Positions 35,426-47,599 of a stretch of DNA of 64,000 nt are shown here, piece by piece. The notes beneath the pieces are model-generated. The model saw only the letters and a list, made by a program, of their open reading frames with translations, made no database searches and was not told the origin of the DNA. The position numbers were made by a program, and so were the translations under genes. Location: positions 94,058,271-94,122,270 of the forward strand of contig OW240921.1 of NCBI GenBank assembly GCA_933207985.1, written 5' to 3'. How positions within the stretch are numbered: the first letter of the stretch is position 1; each line of letters starts with the position of its first letter. This DNA is from Pelobates cultripes (taxonomy: Eukaryota; Chordata; Amphibia; Anura; Pelobatidae).

Positions 35426-38070
35426 TATTGGTCACTTCTCACTTGATCTGTGAAGAACATCAACATGTAGTGTCTGTCCCCTAACTGACAATCATCTTTT
35501 CTTTTTTTTTCCGCTCAAGATGGAACTATGGATCTCAAAACAAGTCAAACAGTTTGTTCATTCCTCGTTTTATTTGTTTGGTGATTCGGTCAAGTGGAAA
35601 TTTGGAGTTACAGAATTTGGACAACCCAGTGATCACTCAAAATTCAGACAAATCATGATTAGTTTGAAATCGAATGCACAAGTCTACTGGTGAGGGCCTC
35701 AAGTCACAAACATGCCATAAGAAAAAAAAAAACTCTCACCAGACAGCCAGAGAAATTTCAGTGGACATATAAACAATAGCCATTATCTCTGATCCTTTAG
35801 CACCTCCCTTCTCCTTGTGTTTTTTTTTTTTTTTTTAGCAATAACTATTGACAAAGTAATCCATCAAGACATCATACCCAAGAAAGTTGAAGGATTTTTT
35901 TGTACCTTAGAAATGCAGCAGGGATGAATACGGTTGGTCAATCCTAATAGCCAGGGATGACCCCTTGTAATGCTGTGCCTTTGGGTCTTTAGTTGCCCCC
36001 AATGTGTACATTAGATATGTGCGTGGGCTGGCCAGGAACAAGGATTGTCAAGAAAGCCAAGGCTACCAGAGGTCAAGCAGATAATCTGCAGTGATGAATG
36101 AACATGTGACGAATGTGGCATTTTCATGTCATAAATATGTATATGTTAAGGGTGATTGGGATAAGGTTTTCAATGCAAATATCTTAAATGAGGAAAGAGA
36201 AAGAAAAGATGTCACTCAGCCTCTTCATACTAGTGGGGCTGGTAAATGAAAAATCTCAGGATTGCACATAAATCACAGAATATGGTATAACCACAATAGA
36301 AATGCAAAATACACGTGGTTTGTAGTATAGAAAAAAATCACCTTATTTCAATCCATGTTTAAAAAGCTGAACGCTAAAAGTAAAACGGGGATGGAAATAA
36401 ACTAAAAAGGAATTAGCTGGAATCGATTCACATTTTAGCAGATTTTTTCCCATCGCCCCCTGTTTCTTTTCTACCAGCCTATTGTATTTTGTAGTTATGT
36501 AGATGTTTGGTGAAATTGTTTTGCATGTTTGGTGAAATTGTCTTTGGGAAATGAAGAACCGCTAATGATGGCGTCTGAGTTTCATGGGCTTAGAGATGGC
36601 TATTGATGAGTCATTTTCATTGCATTTTCATTACATTTTCATGGTCACAATAGCTGTATCGTGGACTACATTTGTGACAAAGAACAAACCGATAAGCGAT
36701 CCACATGGATTTTAGATATACCCTCCTCTGTGATTACAATGTGGCACATCTGCTCTTTGCACTCTGATGTTGATCCACTGATCAACTGATGATGGTCTTT
36801 GAGGGGAGACAAATGGACATTCTTTGCTCTGACCTGATAAAAACACAATAAAAAAATGTCGGAAAATGTAAACTCAAACTGCAGTGAAAAGATTTGTGGG
36901 AACGCTCAGTAGCCCACTTTAAACAAATTGCCAAATATTTTCACATTTTATTTTTCATTAATTTGTTTCTCTAAATTAGGAAAACTAAGAGAGTAAATTA
37001 GCTCAATGAGATAACCTTAGTTTTTTCTAGAACCAAATGCATTTTTTTCTGTGTTTTGCTGTTCGTTTGGATCCCAGCAAGCTGTACCATTGCTGCTTTG
37101 TAAATTACAACGCAGAGGTCAATTTGTCCATGCTGCGGGTGATGACCATACTAAAATCAAAGCATACAATCAATGTGGCACTCACGTGCTGGTGATGAGC
37201 CAAGTCGTGAGGGGTTCTGCATTTTCTAAAAGCTATGGATTGTCAAAATTGTATGTTAAACATTAGCAGCTGTGATAAACACTAGCTGTAACAGTGTTTG
37301 CAGGATTGCGCTATGATTGTCAATAAAGTTATGCTTGGCAAAATTAACAGGTTAAGCGAATATCAGAAAGGTCACTTGCTGACACAGCTACGTTGAATAC
37401 TTTAATTGCATAGTCTCATGTGTAATAAGCCAGCTGCTAAATGCTTATTAAAATGGAATTAATGTCTAGAATGTCCTTCGAACTTCATTAAAAACTCAGT
37501 TTCTTACTTTAGTTTATAAAGACACTTTGAAATCAAGTTAAAAATGTTAAAGAAATATTTTATTAATACTTTTTGTGCATGAACCAATATAAATAAAATA
37601 AGACACAATTATGTTTTGTGATTCATATAGAGAATCATGCCATATGTGAGTATTTATTGAGCAATTGGTTGGTACTGATGTATTCCACAAAAATATTTGC
37701 TTGTTTTTTTAACAGTCATCTGACAACAATGTATTTTTCTCACCTGATTGAATCATCATTTGTGCAGGCTCCATAAATGCATAGCTGAAACTAGCATACT
37801 CTCGTGAATTTGTCCCCCTTTGGATGGCTAAAGAAAAAGAACCAATGGCATGATCAGAGGCTAGAACCTGCTTTCCAACTCAAAATTAAACACAACCTAA
37901 AAGTATCCTAATGAAAAATATAGGGGGTTATGTATAAAATGTGTTGTGTTCTGAAAAGTGGTCTAGAATACTAAAAGTAGGGCTATCACCATGAAAGGAA
38001 AAATAGAAAAATGGATCACCGTTAATTTACCAAACCAAAAAAAGAAAGATATTGAAAGAAATAGGCAGCA
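35426..38070. other. Mostly unique non-coding DNA
   Basis: No gene or complete mobile element. A short direct repeat (ATGTTTGGTGAAATTG twice) lies at 36506-36540. Confidence 0.5.
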
Positions 38071-38326
38071 CACGTCAGAAAGTAGGGCTCTCTCTAAGTC
38101 CTACAAACAATTAGAAAAATACAAAGGGGAATGGAGGTAGCGCTAAAATAGTAAAAAAACACTAGTATAAATAAGAAAAAATATAATAAAACAGACCAAA
38201 GTAGGATAATAACAATAAAATGTCCAATATAAAGTCCCAATATAAAACCTGCCAGAAGATGTAGCAGAGAGAAAAGATGAATGGTGCAGTATTGTCAGGA
38301 TGACAAGTTGATCCAGCACGCAGTAC

Positions 38327-38943
38327 TGTGTCACACCTAAGACTAAGGATAACGTATAACCGGACCTTAGAATGGCTGGACTTAACTTCTCCAAAAATAG
38401 TCAAAATACTAGCTGAGGTCAGAGACAGAGAATCATACACATAGATGAGGGAAAGCCAAAAGTCAAGGATACCAGATATCAGGGAAGTAAAAACAAAGCC
38501 AAAGTCAAAAAACAGAATATCAAGATCAGGAACGCACTCTCGGATAACCATATACATGAAACCACGACAGGTCAATGAGCAAGAGGAGAATTCTGTTTAA
38601 GTACCCCTCCTCGGGATCCGATTGACTGTAACCGGCCTTTGACCGGAAAGACAATTACCAGGTGAGCATGAGTGCTGCTCAGCAAAACCCACCTGTGGAT
38701 TTGATTGGCCATGCACATTACCTTTGACCCCAAAAGTAATTACCAGGTTTGCATGATTACTGCTTGGCACAACTTTTTCTGTCAGGACGGTAATGTTGCT
38801 TGGCACAACTTTTCCTGTCAGGACAGTAATGTTGCTCGGCACAACTTTTCCTGTCAGGACAGTAATGTTGCTCGGCACAACTTTTCCTGTCAGGAGAGTA
38901 AATGCCATTAACCACATTTTCATGTGCGGATGAATACGTGACA
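38327..38943 (-). mobile_element. LTR, family 2, copy 2
   Basis: A 617-bp unit that, on the minus strand, begins TGTCACGTATTC and ends GGTGTGACACA. Flanks AGTAC (38322-38326) and AGTAT (38944-38948) agree at four of five bases, fitting a Gypsy-type 5-bp duplication. Contains a four-unit 36-bp tandem repeat. Related to 26858-27376. Solo LTR. Confidence 0.75.
38758..38905. repeat. 36-bp tandem repeat (4 units) inside LTR
   Basis: Units of 36 bp containing GGCACAACTTTTCCTGTCAG. Because 36 is divisible by three, both strands stay open in repeats such as T-G-K-V-V-P-S-N-I-T-V-L. This is not a gene. Confidence 0.9.
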
Positions 38944-39411
38944 AGTATATCCCAGAGAAAAGTAATAACAATAAAATGAGTCTTTATGTTCCTACTCACA
39001 TTTGTTAGAGCTTAAAACCAGCTCCAGTATGAATAGTGTAAATTGGTACAATCCCCACTTATAGGATACGTGAGGAGATGTTGACAGACAGGTGTTTCGT
39101 CAGTATGAAAACCATAAAAAGTATAAAAAAGAAAACAATAGTGCTTACAGTATAAAAGGTACCAGGAGTATAAAATAATGAATGGTTACTCACATTTAAT
39201 TGAGCAGGCAGACTGCTCAGTGTGTAGGCATAAGTGGTATATTCCCCACCTAGGATTCTTTAGGAGTAGTCCTCACTGTAACAGTAAAATCGGATGCCAG
39301 GTAGAAGGTAAAAATATAAAATAGTAATGAATAAAAAAGTAAAATGGCACACTCACAATAGGAAGTAGGCAAAATACCTATTGATATAAAATAAACAATA
39401 TAAAATATCCA

Positions 39412-39441
39412 CAACGCATTTCACCAAAGTGACTTCTTCAA
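39412..39441 (-). other. Hammerhead-like hairpin motif (copy 3)
   Basis: Minus strand TTGAAGA - AGTCAC/GTG stem - GAAATGCGTTG. UGANGA is intact; the preceding C is T. Confidence 0.4.
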
Positions 39442-39501
39442 GTGGAGATAGAAGCATGTATATTTTTATATAAGATGGGAACTAGCATGTGTATTGCACT
39501 C

Positions 39502-40429
39502 TTAAAGGACCACTATAGGCACCCAGACCACTTCAGCTTAAAGGACCACTCTAGGCACCCAGACCACTTCAGCTTAATGAAGTGGTCTGGGTGCCAGGTC
39601 CAGCTAGGGTTAACCCATTTTTTCATAAACATAGCAGTTTCAGAGAAACTGCTGTTTATGAATGGGTTAAGCCTTCCCCTATTTCCTCTAGCGGCTGTCT
39701 CATTGACAGCCGCTAGAGGCGCTTGCGTGCTTCTCACTGTGATTTTCACAGTGAGAGCACGCCAGCGTCCATAGGAAAGCATTATGAATGCTTTCCTATG
39801 TGACCGGCTGAATGCGCGCGCAGCTCTTGCCGCGCGTGCGCATTCAGCCGACGGGGAGGAACGGAGGAGGAGAGCTCCCCGCCCAGCGCTGGAAAAAGGT
39901 AAGTTTTTACCCCTTTCCCCCTTCCAGAGCTGGGCGGGAGGGGGTCCCTGAGGGTGGGGGCACCCTCAGGGCACTATAGTGCCAGGAAAACAAGTATGTT
40001 TTCCTGGCACTATAGTGGTCCTTTAATGAAGTGGTCTGGGTGCCAGGTCCATCTAGGTTTAACCCTTTTTGCTGTAAACATTTGGGTTAAGCCAGCCTCT
40101 AGTGGCTGTCTCATTGACAGCCACTAGAGGCGCTTCCGCGCTTCTCACTTTGATTTTCACAGTGAGAAAACGCCAGTGTCTGCTTTCCTATGGATTGACT
40201 AAATGCACACGCGGCTCTTGCCGCTCATGTGCATTCAGCCGATGACAGCGAAAAGGAGGAGGAGAGTTCCCCGTGCCGAGGGAGCCCGGCGGGGGGAAAA
40301 GGTAAGGGATTAACCCCTTCCATCCCCTAGAGCCCAGCTGGAGGGGGACCCAGAGGGTGGTGGGGACCTAGAAACCGTAAAGTGCAAGGAAAACGAGTAT
40401 GTTTTCCTGGCACTATAGTGGTCCTTTAA
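39502..40429. mobile_element. TTAA-type element, outer copy of nest 1
   Basis: Starts TTAAAGGACCACTATAGGCA (39502) and ends CACTATAGTGGTCCTTTAA (40429). Interrupted at 39538-40026 by another element of the same family. The outer copy is more diverged ('ccatctaggtttaaccc', 'agtgcaaggaaaacgag'), so it is older. No transposase. Confidence 0.88.
39538..40026. mobile_element. TTAA-type element, inner copy of nest 1
   Basis: About 489 bp including TTAA at both ends. Ends TTAAAGGACCACTCTAGGCA and ACTATAGTGGTCCTTTAA. Full of inverted repeats: hairpin 39550-39595, AGCGGCTGTC pair (39692-39716), TTTCCTATG pair, and CCAGGAAAACA...TGTTTTCCTGG near 39984. It is inserted in the TTAA loop of the outer element's subterminal hairpin. 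Confidence 0.92.
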
Positions 40430-40449
40430 CTTCGCCCCTTTTCCATATT

Positions 40450-40625
40450 TTCACTACTATTTACTAAAGTGAGAATACAAGGTGAATCCAAAGTGAATTT
40501 CAAATTTGAGGCCAGAGTAACTGAATGGAAAGCATAGCTGGCTTAGAGAATTTTTCCAGTTCGGCTATTTTTACCTTAAATTTGAAACTCACATTTAATT
40601 CTCACTTTAGTGAATAATCTTGATA
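40450..40625. mobile_element. Small palindromic MITE (AAGGTTATTTA family), copy 3
   Basis: Left end 'CTATTTACTAAAGTGAGAAT' and right end 'ATTCTCACTTTAGTGAATAA' are clear inverted repeats. The interior has 'gtgaatttcaaatttgag'. Confidence 0.75.
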
Positions 40626-40667
40626 GTGTTCGATTCTGAAAAATTCCATAAGACCCATGAAGAACAG

Positions 40668-41705
40668 TTAAAGGAGCACAATATAAATATGTATTCATGA
40701 TACTACAATGCTGGAATGCAGCATTAGAAGGTCCCTTGCATCCCTTGCCGGCTCTCTCCAGAGATTAAAGGCGATTTTACTCACATTTTCTCCCACTTCG
40801 CGTCAGTCTCGCCTGATTCACCTCTGTGGCGGAGATCATCAGTTTTGTGGATGTCCGCCAGTCTAATTCAAAGTTAATAGTGAGGCTAGTGTGCATACAT
40901 GGCAAAATGCCACGCTGCTTCAATCAGCACCTCTCCATAGAGATGCATTGAATATGGGGAACATTCAGCACCTCCATGCCAAGCGTGGAGACACTGAATG
41001 CCAGTGCTGCACATTGTGCAGCACTGACACAGGAAGGACTTCTAGTGGCCTTCTGAGTGACTGCCCTAGAGGTGTTCATAGGCAGTAATGTAAACACAGA
41101 TTTTTCACCGAAAAGGCTGTGTTTTCACTGCTAATGCTGCAGGGACATGCTATAGACACCAGAACAACTGCGTTAAAGGACCACTATAGTGCCAGGAAAA
41201 CATACTCGTTTTCCTGGCACTATAGTGCCCTGAGGGTGCCCCCACCCTCAGGGACCCCCTCCCGCCCGGCTCTGGAAGGGGGAAAGGGGTAATAACTTAC
41301 CTTTTTTCAGCGCTGGCGGAGAGCTCTCCTCCTCCTCTCACTTCCGATCCGCCCCGCCGGATGAATGCGCATCGCCCAGCAGAGCCTCGCAGCTATTCAA
41401 CCATAGCGGAAAGCATTTACAATGCTCTGTAGCGCTGCGTGCTCTCACTGCGAAAATCACGTGAGAAGCATAAGCGCCTCAGTAGCTGTCAATGGGGCAG
41501 CCACTAGAAGATAGGGAAGAGCTTAACCCATTCATAATTATAGCAGTTTCTCTGAAACTGCTATAATTATGAAAAAATGGGTTAACCCTAGAAGGACCTG
41601 GCACCCAGACCACTTCATTAAGCTGAAGTGGTCTGGGTGCCTAGAGTGGTCCTTTAAGCTGTAGTTAACCTGTTGTCGGTTCTGTTGCCTATAGTGTCTC
41701 TTTAA
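40668..41705. mobile_element. TTAA-type element, outer copy of nest 2
   Basis: Starts TTAAAGGAGCACAATAT (40668) and ends CCTATAGTGTCTCTTTAA (41705). The part at 40910-41170 is a reversed relative of the element at 5684-6269 (shared 'atagagatgcattgaat', 'cagtgctgcac' and 'caccagaacaac'). Interrupted by 41173-41657. Confidence 0.78.
41173..41657. mobile_element. TTAA-type element, inner copy of nest 2
   Basis: 485 bp including TTAA at both ends. Same family as 39538-40026 in reverse orientation (starts TTAAAGGACCACTATAGTGC, ends GCCTAGAGTGGTCCTTTAA). Sits between the two halves of the host element's subterminal inverted repeat. Confidence 0.92.
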
Positions 41706-43600
41706 GAAGAAGCAACTTTCAAATAAAAACAATTTTATACTCACAGCTGTAGCTCTACATCTCAAACATGCTTATTTTGCCATTCTTTTTATGAAACCTA
41801 GTAATTTTACAATAAATTGATTTCTAATGGCACGGCTAACAGCAGCATGTAAAAAGCAGCGTTTGTATATTTCTGGTTTCAAGTGGGTTAATTACCCAGA
41901 ATGCCATAGGAAAGACAAAATACCCCTCTTATGCACAATAAACTCATCTCAAGGCGGAATGAAGGTATTAATTTGGTTGCTATGGATACCTTATGGTGAA
42001 GCATTGAAATAGATTAACACTTTCCCCTCTTAATAGCCTTGCATTGCACTATTTTGCAAATAGAATTTACCTCCTTCAGAGAAGCTCAGCATCTCTCTAA
42101 GCAATCAGTTGCTAATGTTACATTATTAACACTTCAAATCAACATTTCCATACCAGTCCTACAATAAAAAAAATCCTTGGGGCAGAAGACACCTGCCATT
42201 CAATTGCAGCTTTTACTTTCTGTAAACAGAGGGAAGCCAAGGGAGGATCTGGATAATGGGCAAAACAATACTTTTAGACATGTTCATTTGCATTTCCAAG
42301 TCTAATCTCTGTTTATCTCCCCATGCTCTTCAGCATGTGTAAAATGTAGAAAGTATTCTGAAAACGTTGTACGCAGAACTCAGAGAGAAATGAAAATGGA
42401 TTTATATTTTTCCTAGAGAGCCGAGATTATTTAAAACCAAACATTTCTCGATGAACGTACTGGAACCGGTAGGGAAAAAAAAAGCACGTCTAGGATGCCT
42501 CCATGGGAACTTCCAGTTATCGAGTTTCCATGGAATGTTATAAGGTAGCAAGGGAATCCTCAGAGCTCAACTAGTGAGTCAATTTCAATTAGATTGGCTG
42601 AGGTTAATGAGACCCTATGGCTGGCTTTGTGTTTACTGATGTAACACATTTGTATTAAGTTTTCTTTATCTGGTTGGGTTTTTGCCGATTTTAAAAAATG
42701 TCTTTTCGATGGTCTTTAAGATATACTGCAACTAGAGTACAACATCTAGAAGAATGGGACCTCTTACAGGTGTTAGAAGAATTTAAAAACCTGACTGTTT
42801 CACTTGATAAAGCATTTTCAAATCTCGTCCTGTAATAATTGGATCAGGCCTGAATTAAATTGTTTCTTTGAATGTCAACACATTTTGACCTGTAAAGTGA
42901 TGCAAGTGCTTCAGTGCCATATTAAGACAGCATTGACCTCTTGAACCCGGTGTTGATCGTGATTAGATGTAGCAGTGTCAGTGCACGTTCGAGACACAAA
43001 TAGTTTTGAGCTCTTCCATCATTTTTATCTTGTGTGCTTTTAGATATAATGACTAAGCTACAGTTCTGATGAATCTTGTGCTATGTTCCGACTGCAGGAC
43101 AGTGTACAATCCCTCTGGATAGCGCCAAAGATTAGTCATTTTTATGACACTTGCTATTAAAGACAGTTTGTGCTAAAGTGGTTGCTGGTTTGATCGAAGA
43201 AAAAGTACCTGCAATTTTGTGAAGATAGATAAAATATTTCCTGTTCTGTCCTAGAAAAATATTATCTTAGATATCAGTATACTTTTCATCCTTACATGTC
43301 TCAGTATGAAAAATCTATTCAAGCCTTATTATTAACCAGTCTGTAACCTAAGTACCATTATTATACACGATGATAAAATATTGAGATATAACCAAAACTC
43401 CTCAATACTTTTTGCGTTGCGTATGCTAGTGTGATACTTTAACTTAAGACTTAAAGTAGGTAGTGTGAAAGGCAGTCTACCTCTCAACCTGTGCTTATAG
43501 TTTGTTCAAAGAGCGTTAAAAGCAAATTAATTTTTTTAAGCAAAGGTTATACGAAATCATTATGTCGTCTATTTGCGATACCAGTGCCATATGCTTATAA
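41706..43600. other. Unique-looking non-coding DNA
   Basis: No gene and almost no recognisable repeat. 42150-42700 is balanced in composition and repeat-free. Confidence 0.5.
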
Positions 43601-43609
43601 GCAAAAATA

Positions 43610-44336
43610 CTATTCAGAAAAGTTGTAGAGCGTTATTGATGCTTACCCTTAACAACTGTTTAAAGTGCATAGACCGCAAGGTGTACATGTAAAATAAACA
43701 TAAAATAGTGTAACCTGCAACTTAAAAATGGTGAACATATAGAGTGTCGTGGTATTACACGCATATATGGTAGAGCCTATTGATTGGCTCAAATCTGTGT
43801 GCAGTTGTGTTTTTCTTCTGGTAGCACCCCACCTTTCTTCCATTTGATACTTCACAAGTATCATAAAGAACACAGAACACAGGGAAACACCAATAGTGCA
43901 GTATGTCCTTTACTCCAGGGATGAATACATACAATTAAATTCCTCATCTTATAAAGAACCCAAGGAATGTAGTGTCAATGTGGGGTGACACTCCACATAC
44001 AGGGTGCTCACCTGGACCCCGTGATGGATGTAGTCAGACTGCAAATGCTTTTAAAATATGTATTCAAATCAAAAAATATAAAAAAACTTAATCAGCTAAG
44101 TATCAACTGGAAGAAAGGTGGGGTGCTGCCAGAATAAGCTCAACTTCACATATGTTTGAGCCAATCATAAATAGGCTCTACAATATGTGAGTATAATACC
44201 ACACCACTTTGTATGTGCACCATTTCTAATTTACAGATTACACTATTTTATGTTTATTTTACATGTATACCTTGGGATGCATTCACCTTAACCAATTGTT
44301 AAGGGTAAGCATCAATAGTACTGAACTACTTTTTTG
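43610..44336. mobile_element. Foldback-like element with long inverted repeats
   Basis: Arms of about 230 bp (43610-43842 and 44109-44336) are diverged reverse complements. For example, 'GATGCTTACCCTTAACAA' pairs with 'TTGTTAAGGGTAAGCATC', and 'GCACCCCACCTTTCTTCC' with 'GGAAGAAAGGTGGGGTGC'. The spacer is about 266 bp. Target duplications were not found. A palindromic transposon or an old inverted duplication are both possible. Confidence 0.75.
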
Positions 44337-44349
44337 AAAAGTTTTTTTT

Positions 44350-46030
44350 TTTTTTTTACTTATATTGGATTTTCACTATTAGTTGGAGTGTAGGCGTTGG
44401 TTTTAGGGGTTATCTCTACTTACATATATCAACTAAACACGTGGTCAAACACATTTCTTCCTTCCTTAGGGAAGAATTTATCCATATGTATATAACCTCG
44501 CTACAATGTAACATTAAAGTAGCCCGAAAAAAGAAAACGTCCATCAAATTAATTATTTCGCACAACATTGACACTGATTCTGATCCAGAAGAAGGCAAAA
44601 ATCTAGTGATCCTTCTATGCCTACAAATGGGAAATTACATATTTTCAAGTGTTATGTCCTTTCCTTGTGCATGTGTAGAAGATCTCATGCTCTTTGTGCA
44701 GTCCTGTTAATGAAGAGGTGAGAAGAGAGCATTTGAATTAAACTTGTATATCTATATATTGTTATTGTAGAAAAACAAGCCACTGTCGCATCGAGGGAAA
44801 CAGATTTTCAATTAAATGAAGAGCTACCAAATTGGCATTTAAAAGAATACCCTTCATTTATTAAGTAACTCTTTTTTTAAAATTAAATATTTCAATATGA
44901 AGAAAGCCCGATTTATGATTCTCTGTCTGATCCCTCCACGGTGCCATGTTTCCATTTGAGAAGATATGCTTTGAATGTTCTATTTTGGCTGAACTTCATT
45001 TAATCGAAAGTCTGGTTTCTTGAGTGCTGTTTTTCAAAACTGTTTACTTAAGAAAAGGAAACTCTTCCTTTATCTATCAAGCCCGGGGTAAGACCTGGTT
45101 GATTTTTATTCATGGGTTCTTTTATTTTCGCTTAACACTGTTTACTCCTTTATTTACAATTCTTATGTACGTTGTTTTCTAGGGCTTTAAGGCTGTGGCA
45201 TAGGTTACTGTTGTGTAAAAGACCATCTATTTATTTCTTTTCAACACTTTCTTTAATATAAAATATTCCATTACCCTTTTTGCAGACCATCTCTCAACCT
45301 TATTTCTTCAGCATTGACCTTCTGGGACCTAAAACTGCATTGCTTATTCTAGATGGGTCTTTAGTTGTTTTGTTTTTTCGTAGTACAATAGAATATAATA
45401 AACCATACTGTGATTCTTTATTGTGAACTCTTTATGACTAATTAGCCCTATGTTTGAGTGATTTGGAGCTTCAGACCTACCAATGTAACACAGTTTCTGT
45501 TTTCTGGTTGCCCAGTTCTGCATGAGTGTGGACAGGAAATTACTTAATACTCAAATTATCTACTCGGTTGTAGCAAAAAGGACCGAGCTTCTATAGGAGC
45601 GAATATATCTTACATGACCCCATGGCGGAGCAGAATACAGGATACAATTTTTAGAGAGGAAATGCCTTGAGCGTCAGGGTGTTATAAGACACTTGTGTCG
45701 GAAGTTATATGTGTCACATGATAACAACATAGGTATAGAGGTAATATTGATCATCTGAGTCCTGCTGTCAAGATTAACATGCAGGTCAATGTGAGGCAAC
45801 TATCTAGAAAATGTTTAGAGACATTGCTTTGTCATCAACATCTGCTTGGCACTATGTTCCTGTACAAAATGTAGTATCTATTGATGGAGGTTCAAACCAG
45901 AAAAAATAATAAAATGTATGTATGTGAACATGATCATAATTAAACATGGACCTGTTGTTCATATTATATCATGTATACATAACTCTTAATGTCCGTTTAA
46001 GTATTTTTTATGCAGTATCAGTTACTAGGA
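44350..46030. other. AT-rich non-coding DNA
   Basis: No gene or element recognised. An open frame at 44441-44710 has no motif. Confidence 0.5.
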
Positions 46031-46310
46031 ACTTTAAAAAAGAGCCTGGGCATCATAACCACAACAGCTCACTGTAGTGGTTATGGTGCCTGGCATGACC
46101 AGTCCTCCCTCTATCCTTAACTGGGGTCCATCAGGCACCGGTCCCTATCTCCACTATATCCTACAGGAGAGCCTAGTGTTGCATGGCTTAGCTCATTGGA
46201 TGCGATCAATCAGCTGATGCTCTCAGCCAATGAGCTAGTCCTGCGAGAGGTAAATGGTGGGTGCCATAGCATTCCAGTGTTCTGTAGTGGTTATGGTGCT
46301 TGAGTGTATC
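46031..46310. repeat. Degraded TTAA-type repeat
   Basis: Contains the palindrome GCATCATAACCAC...GTGGTTATGGTGCC (46051-46092) and a second 'agtggttatggtgct' at 46285-46300, typical of TTAA-family hairpins. Ends diverged. Confidence 0.5.
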
Positions 46311-47320
46311 GGGTATCTGATAGTACAGCCGTTGTTGATTTATGTTTTTCACCTTGGATCTCACATGGTTTTACAGCGTGAACTATCTGTTTTATAGCTT
46401 TGTGGTTTCTCAGATCTCTCTGTACTTATTAATGAAAGCAACATGTTGTTTGTCAGATTATAGGAGTAATTAACTATTACATCCATGTTCTAGGTGACAA
46501 ATGTCCCATGACTAGAAATTATGCAGAATTGTCTAGAGAGGCTTCAGACTGTTGTAGCCTGAGGGAAAATGTGAGTCTGTTTCAGTTAATTCTGCTTCTT
46601 CGTCGGGCTTTCAATATTGCTCAAGCACTGACATTATAAAAACGACGGTTTGCATTGAAACGACACACCGATACATTCATTCATCTCTAGCTCAGGGCAA
46701 GATGTGACATAGTGATTAATAGGAATTCCGCTTTATAAGGGAATCTTTTCAGCAGGCGTAAAAAGACAGCTCTACAATAGATTCTAATGATCTATTCTAG
46801 CCTATTAAAACATTCATAAACAAAAAAAAGTCACTCTTTAGCTGAATTGCGCACGGTGCATTAAACAGAATATTACTTTCCTGCATTTAGCTTTTTTTCT
46901 GTCACTAGATTGTCAGTTGCTCATAAAGCACAGTTATCACAGGCTCTGAAATTAGTTTTTCAGAGATGCCAACAGTCCTGTTTTTGCAAGGACAGTCCCA
47001 CTTTTATGGGCTCCTGTTCTAGGAAAAAAAAAACTTTTCCGGGACCTCTCCTGTTTTATGTAATTTAGTTTATCTGCATTACTAATTAGTTAATATGTGT
47101 AGTAATTATATTAATTAAAGTTTGTCCTAGTGTGGGCAGAATGGGTCATGGCCATTAGGAGATGCATCAATGATACAATTTGTTTCAATGACACCCCCTC
47201 AACTGACCCATCCCATGGCCGTTCCTTCTTCTTCCAGCTATATTCTTGCCAATCTTTGCCAGTATGGTGTTTTAATCAGATGATTTCATTTTAGATTTTA
47301 AAAATAGGAAAAGACTAAAT
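46311..47320. other. Non-coding DNA
   Basis: No gene seen. 46960-47280 has repeat-like phrases ('acagtcctgtttttgcaagg') that I could not assign. Confidence 0.4.
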
Positions 47321-47324
47321 AGCT

Positions 47325-47490
47325 CAAGCACAGGGTTATTCAGCGTGAATTATGGGAAATTCAAAGTGAATTTTACATTTTTGGCCAAAATCGACAAATC
47401 AAAGTGGACTTGGATTTTTTTTTTTTTCAGTCCAACTATTTTGGCCAAAAATTTTAAATTCACTTTGAATTCACTTTGACCTACCAATAA
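47325..47490. mobile_element. Small palindromic MITE (AAGGTTATTTA family), copy 4
   Basis: 'GTTATTCAGCGTGAATTATG' at the left and 'ACTTTGACCTACCAATAATTA' at the right. The interior 'ttttggccaaaatcgac' pairs with 'attttggccaaaaat'. Degraded ends. Confidence 0.5.
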
Positions 47491-47599
47491 TTAATGTTTT
47501 AATTATTAGCCTTGTTAGTTGAAAACAGGATAGGAATACCACATTTCCTTTGATCCAAGGTGCTTCACTGAACCCGAGGTGGACAAATCCTCAGACATA

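Larger units (their letters stand above)
38095..39445 (-). mobile_element. Interspersed repeat with internal duplication, split by an LTR
   Basis: Two pieces, 38095-38326 and 38944-39445, share 'aataacaataaaatg' phrases and are separated by a family-2 LTR. The right piece contains a duplicated module (about 38975-39090 and 39185-39290, each with 'ctcacattt...ggta...ccccac'). It ends with a hammerhead-like hairpin (39412-39441). Possibly a Penelope-type or similar retroelement remnant; identity not proven. Confidence 0.4.

Noticed and set aside
38597..38999. Frames with repeated T-V-L-T-G-K-V-V-P-S-N-I peptides on both strands
   Set aside because: Product of a 36-bp tandem repeat, a multiple of three, within an LTR.
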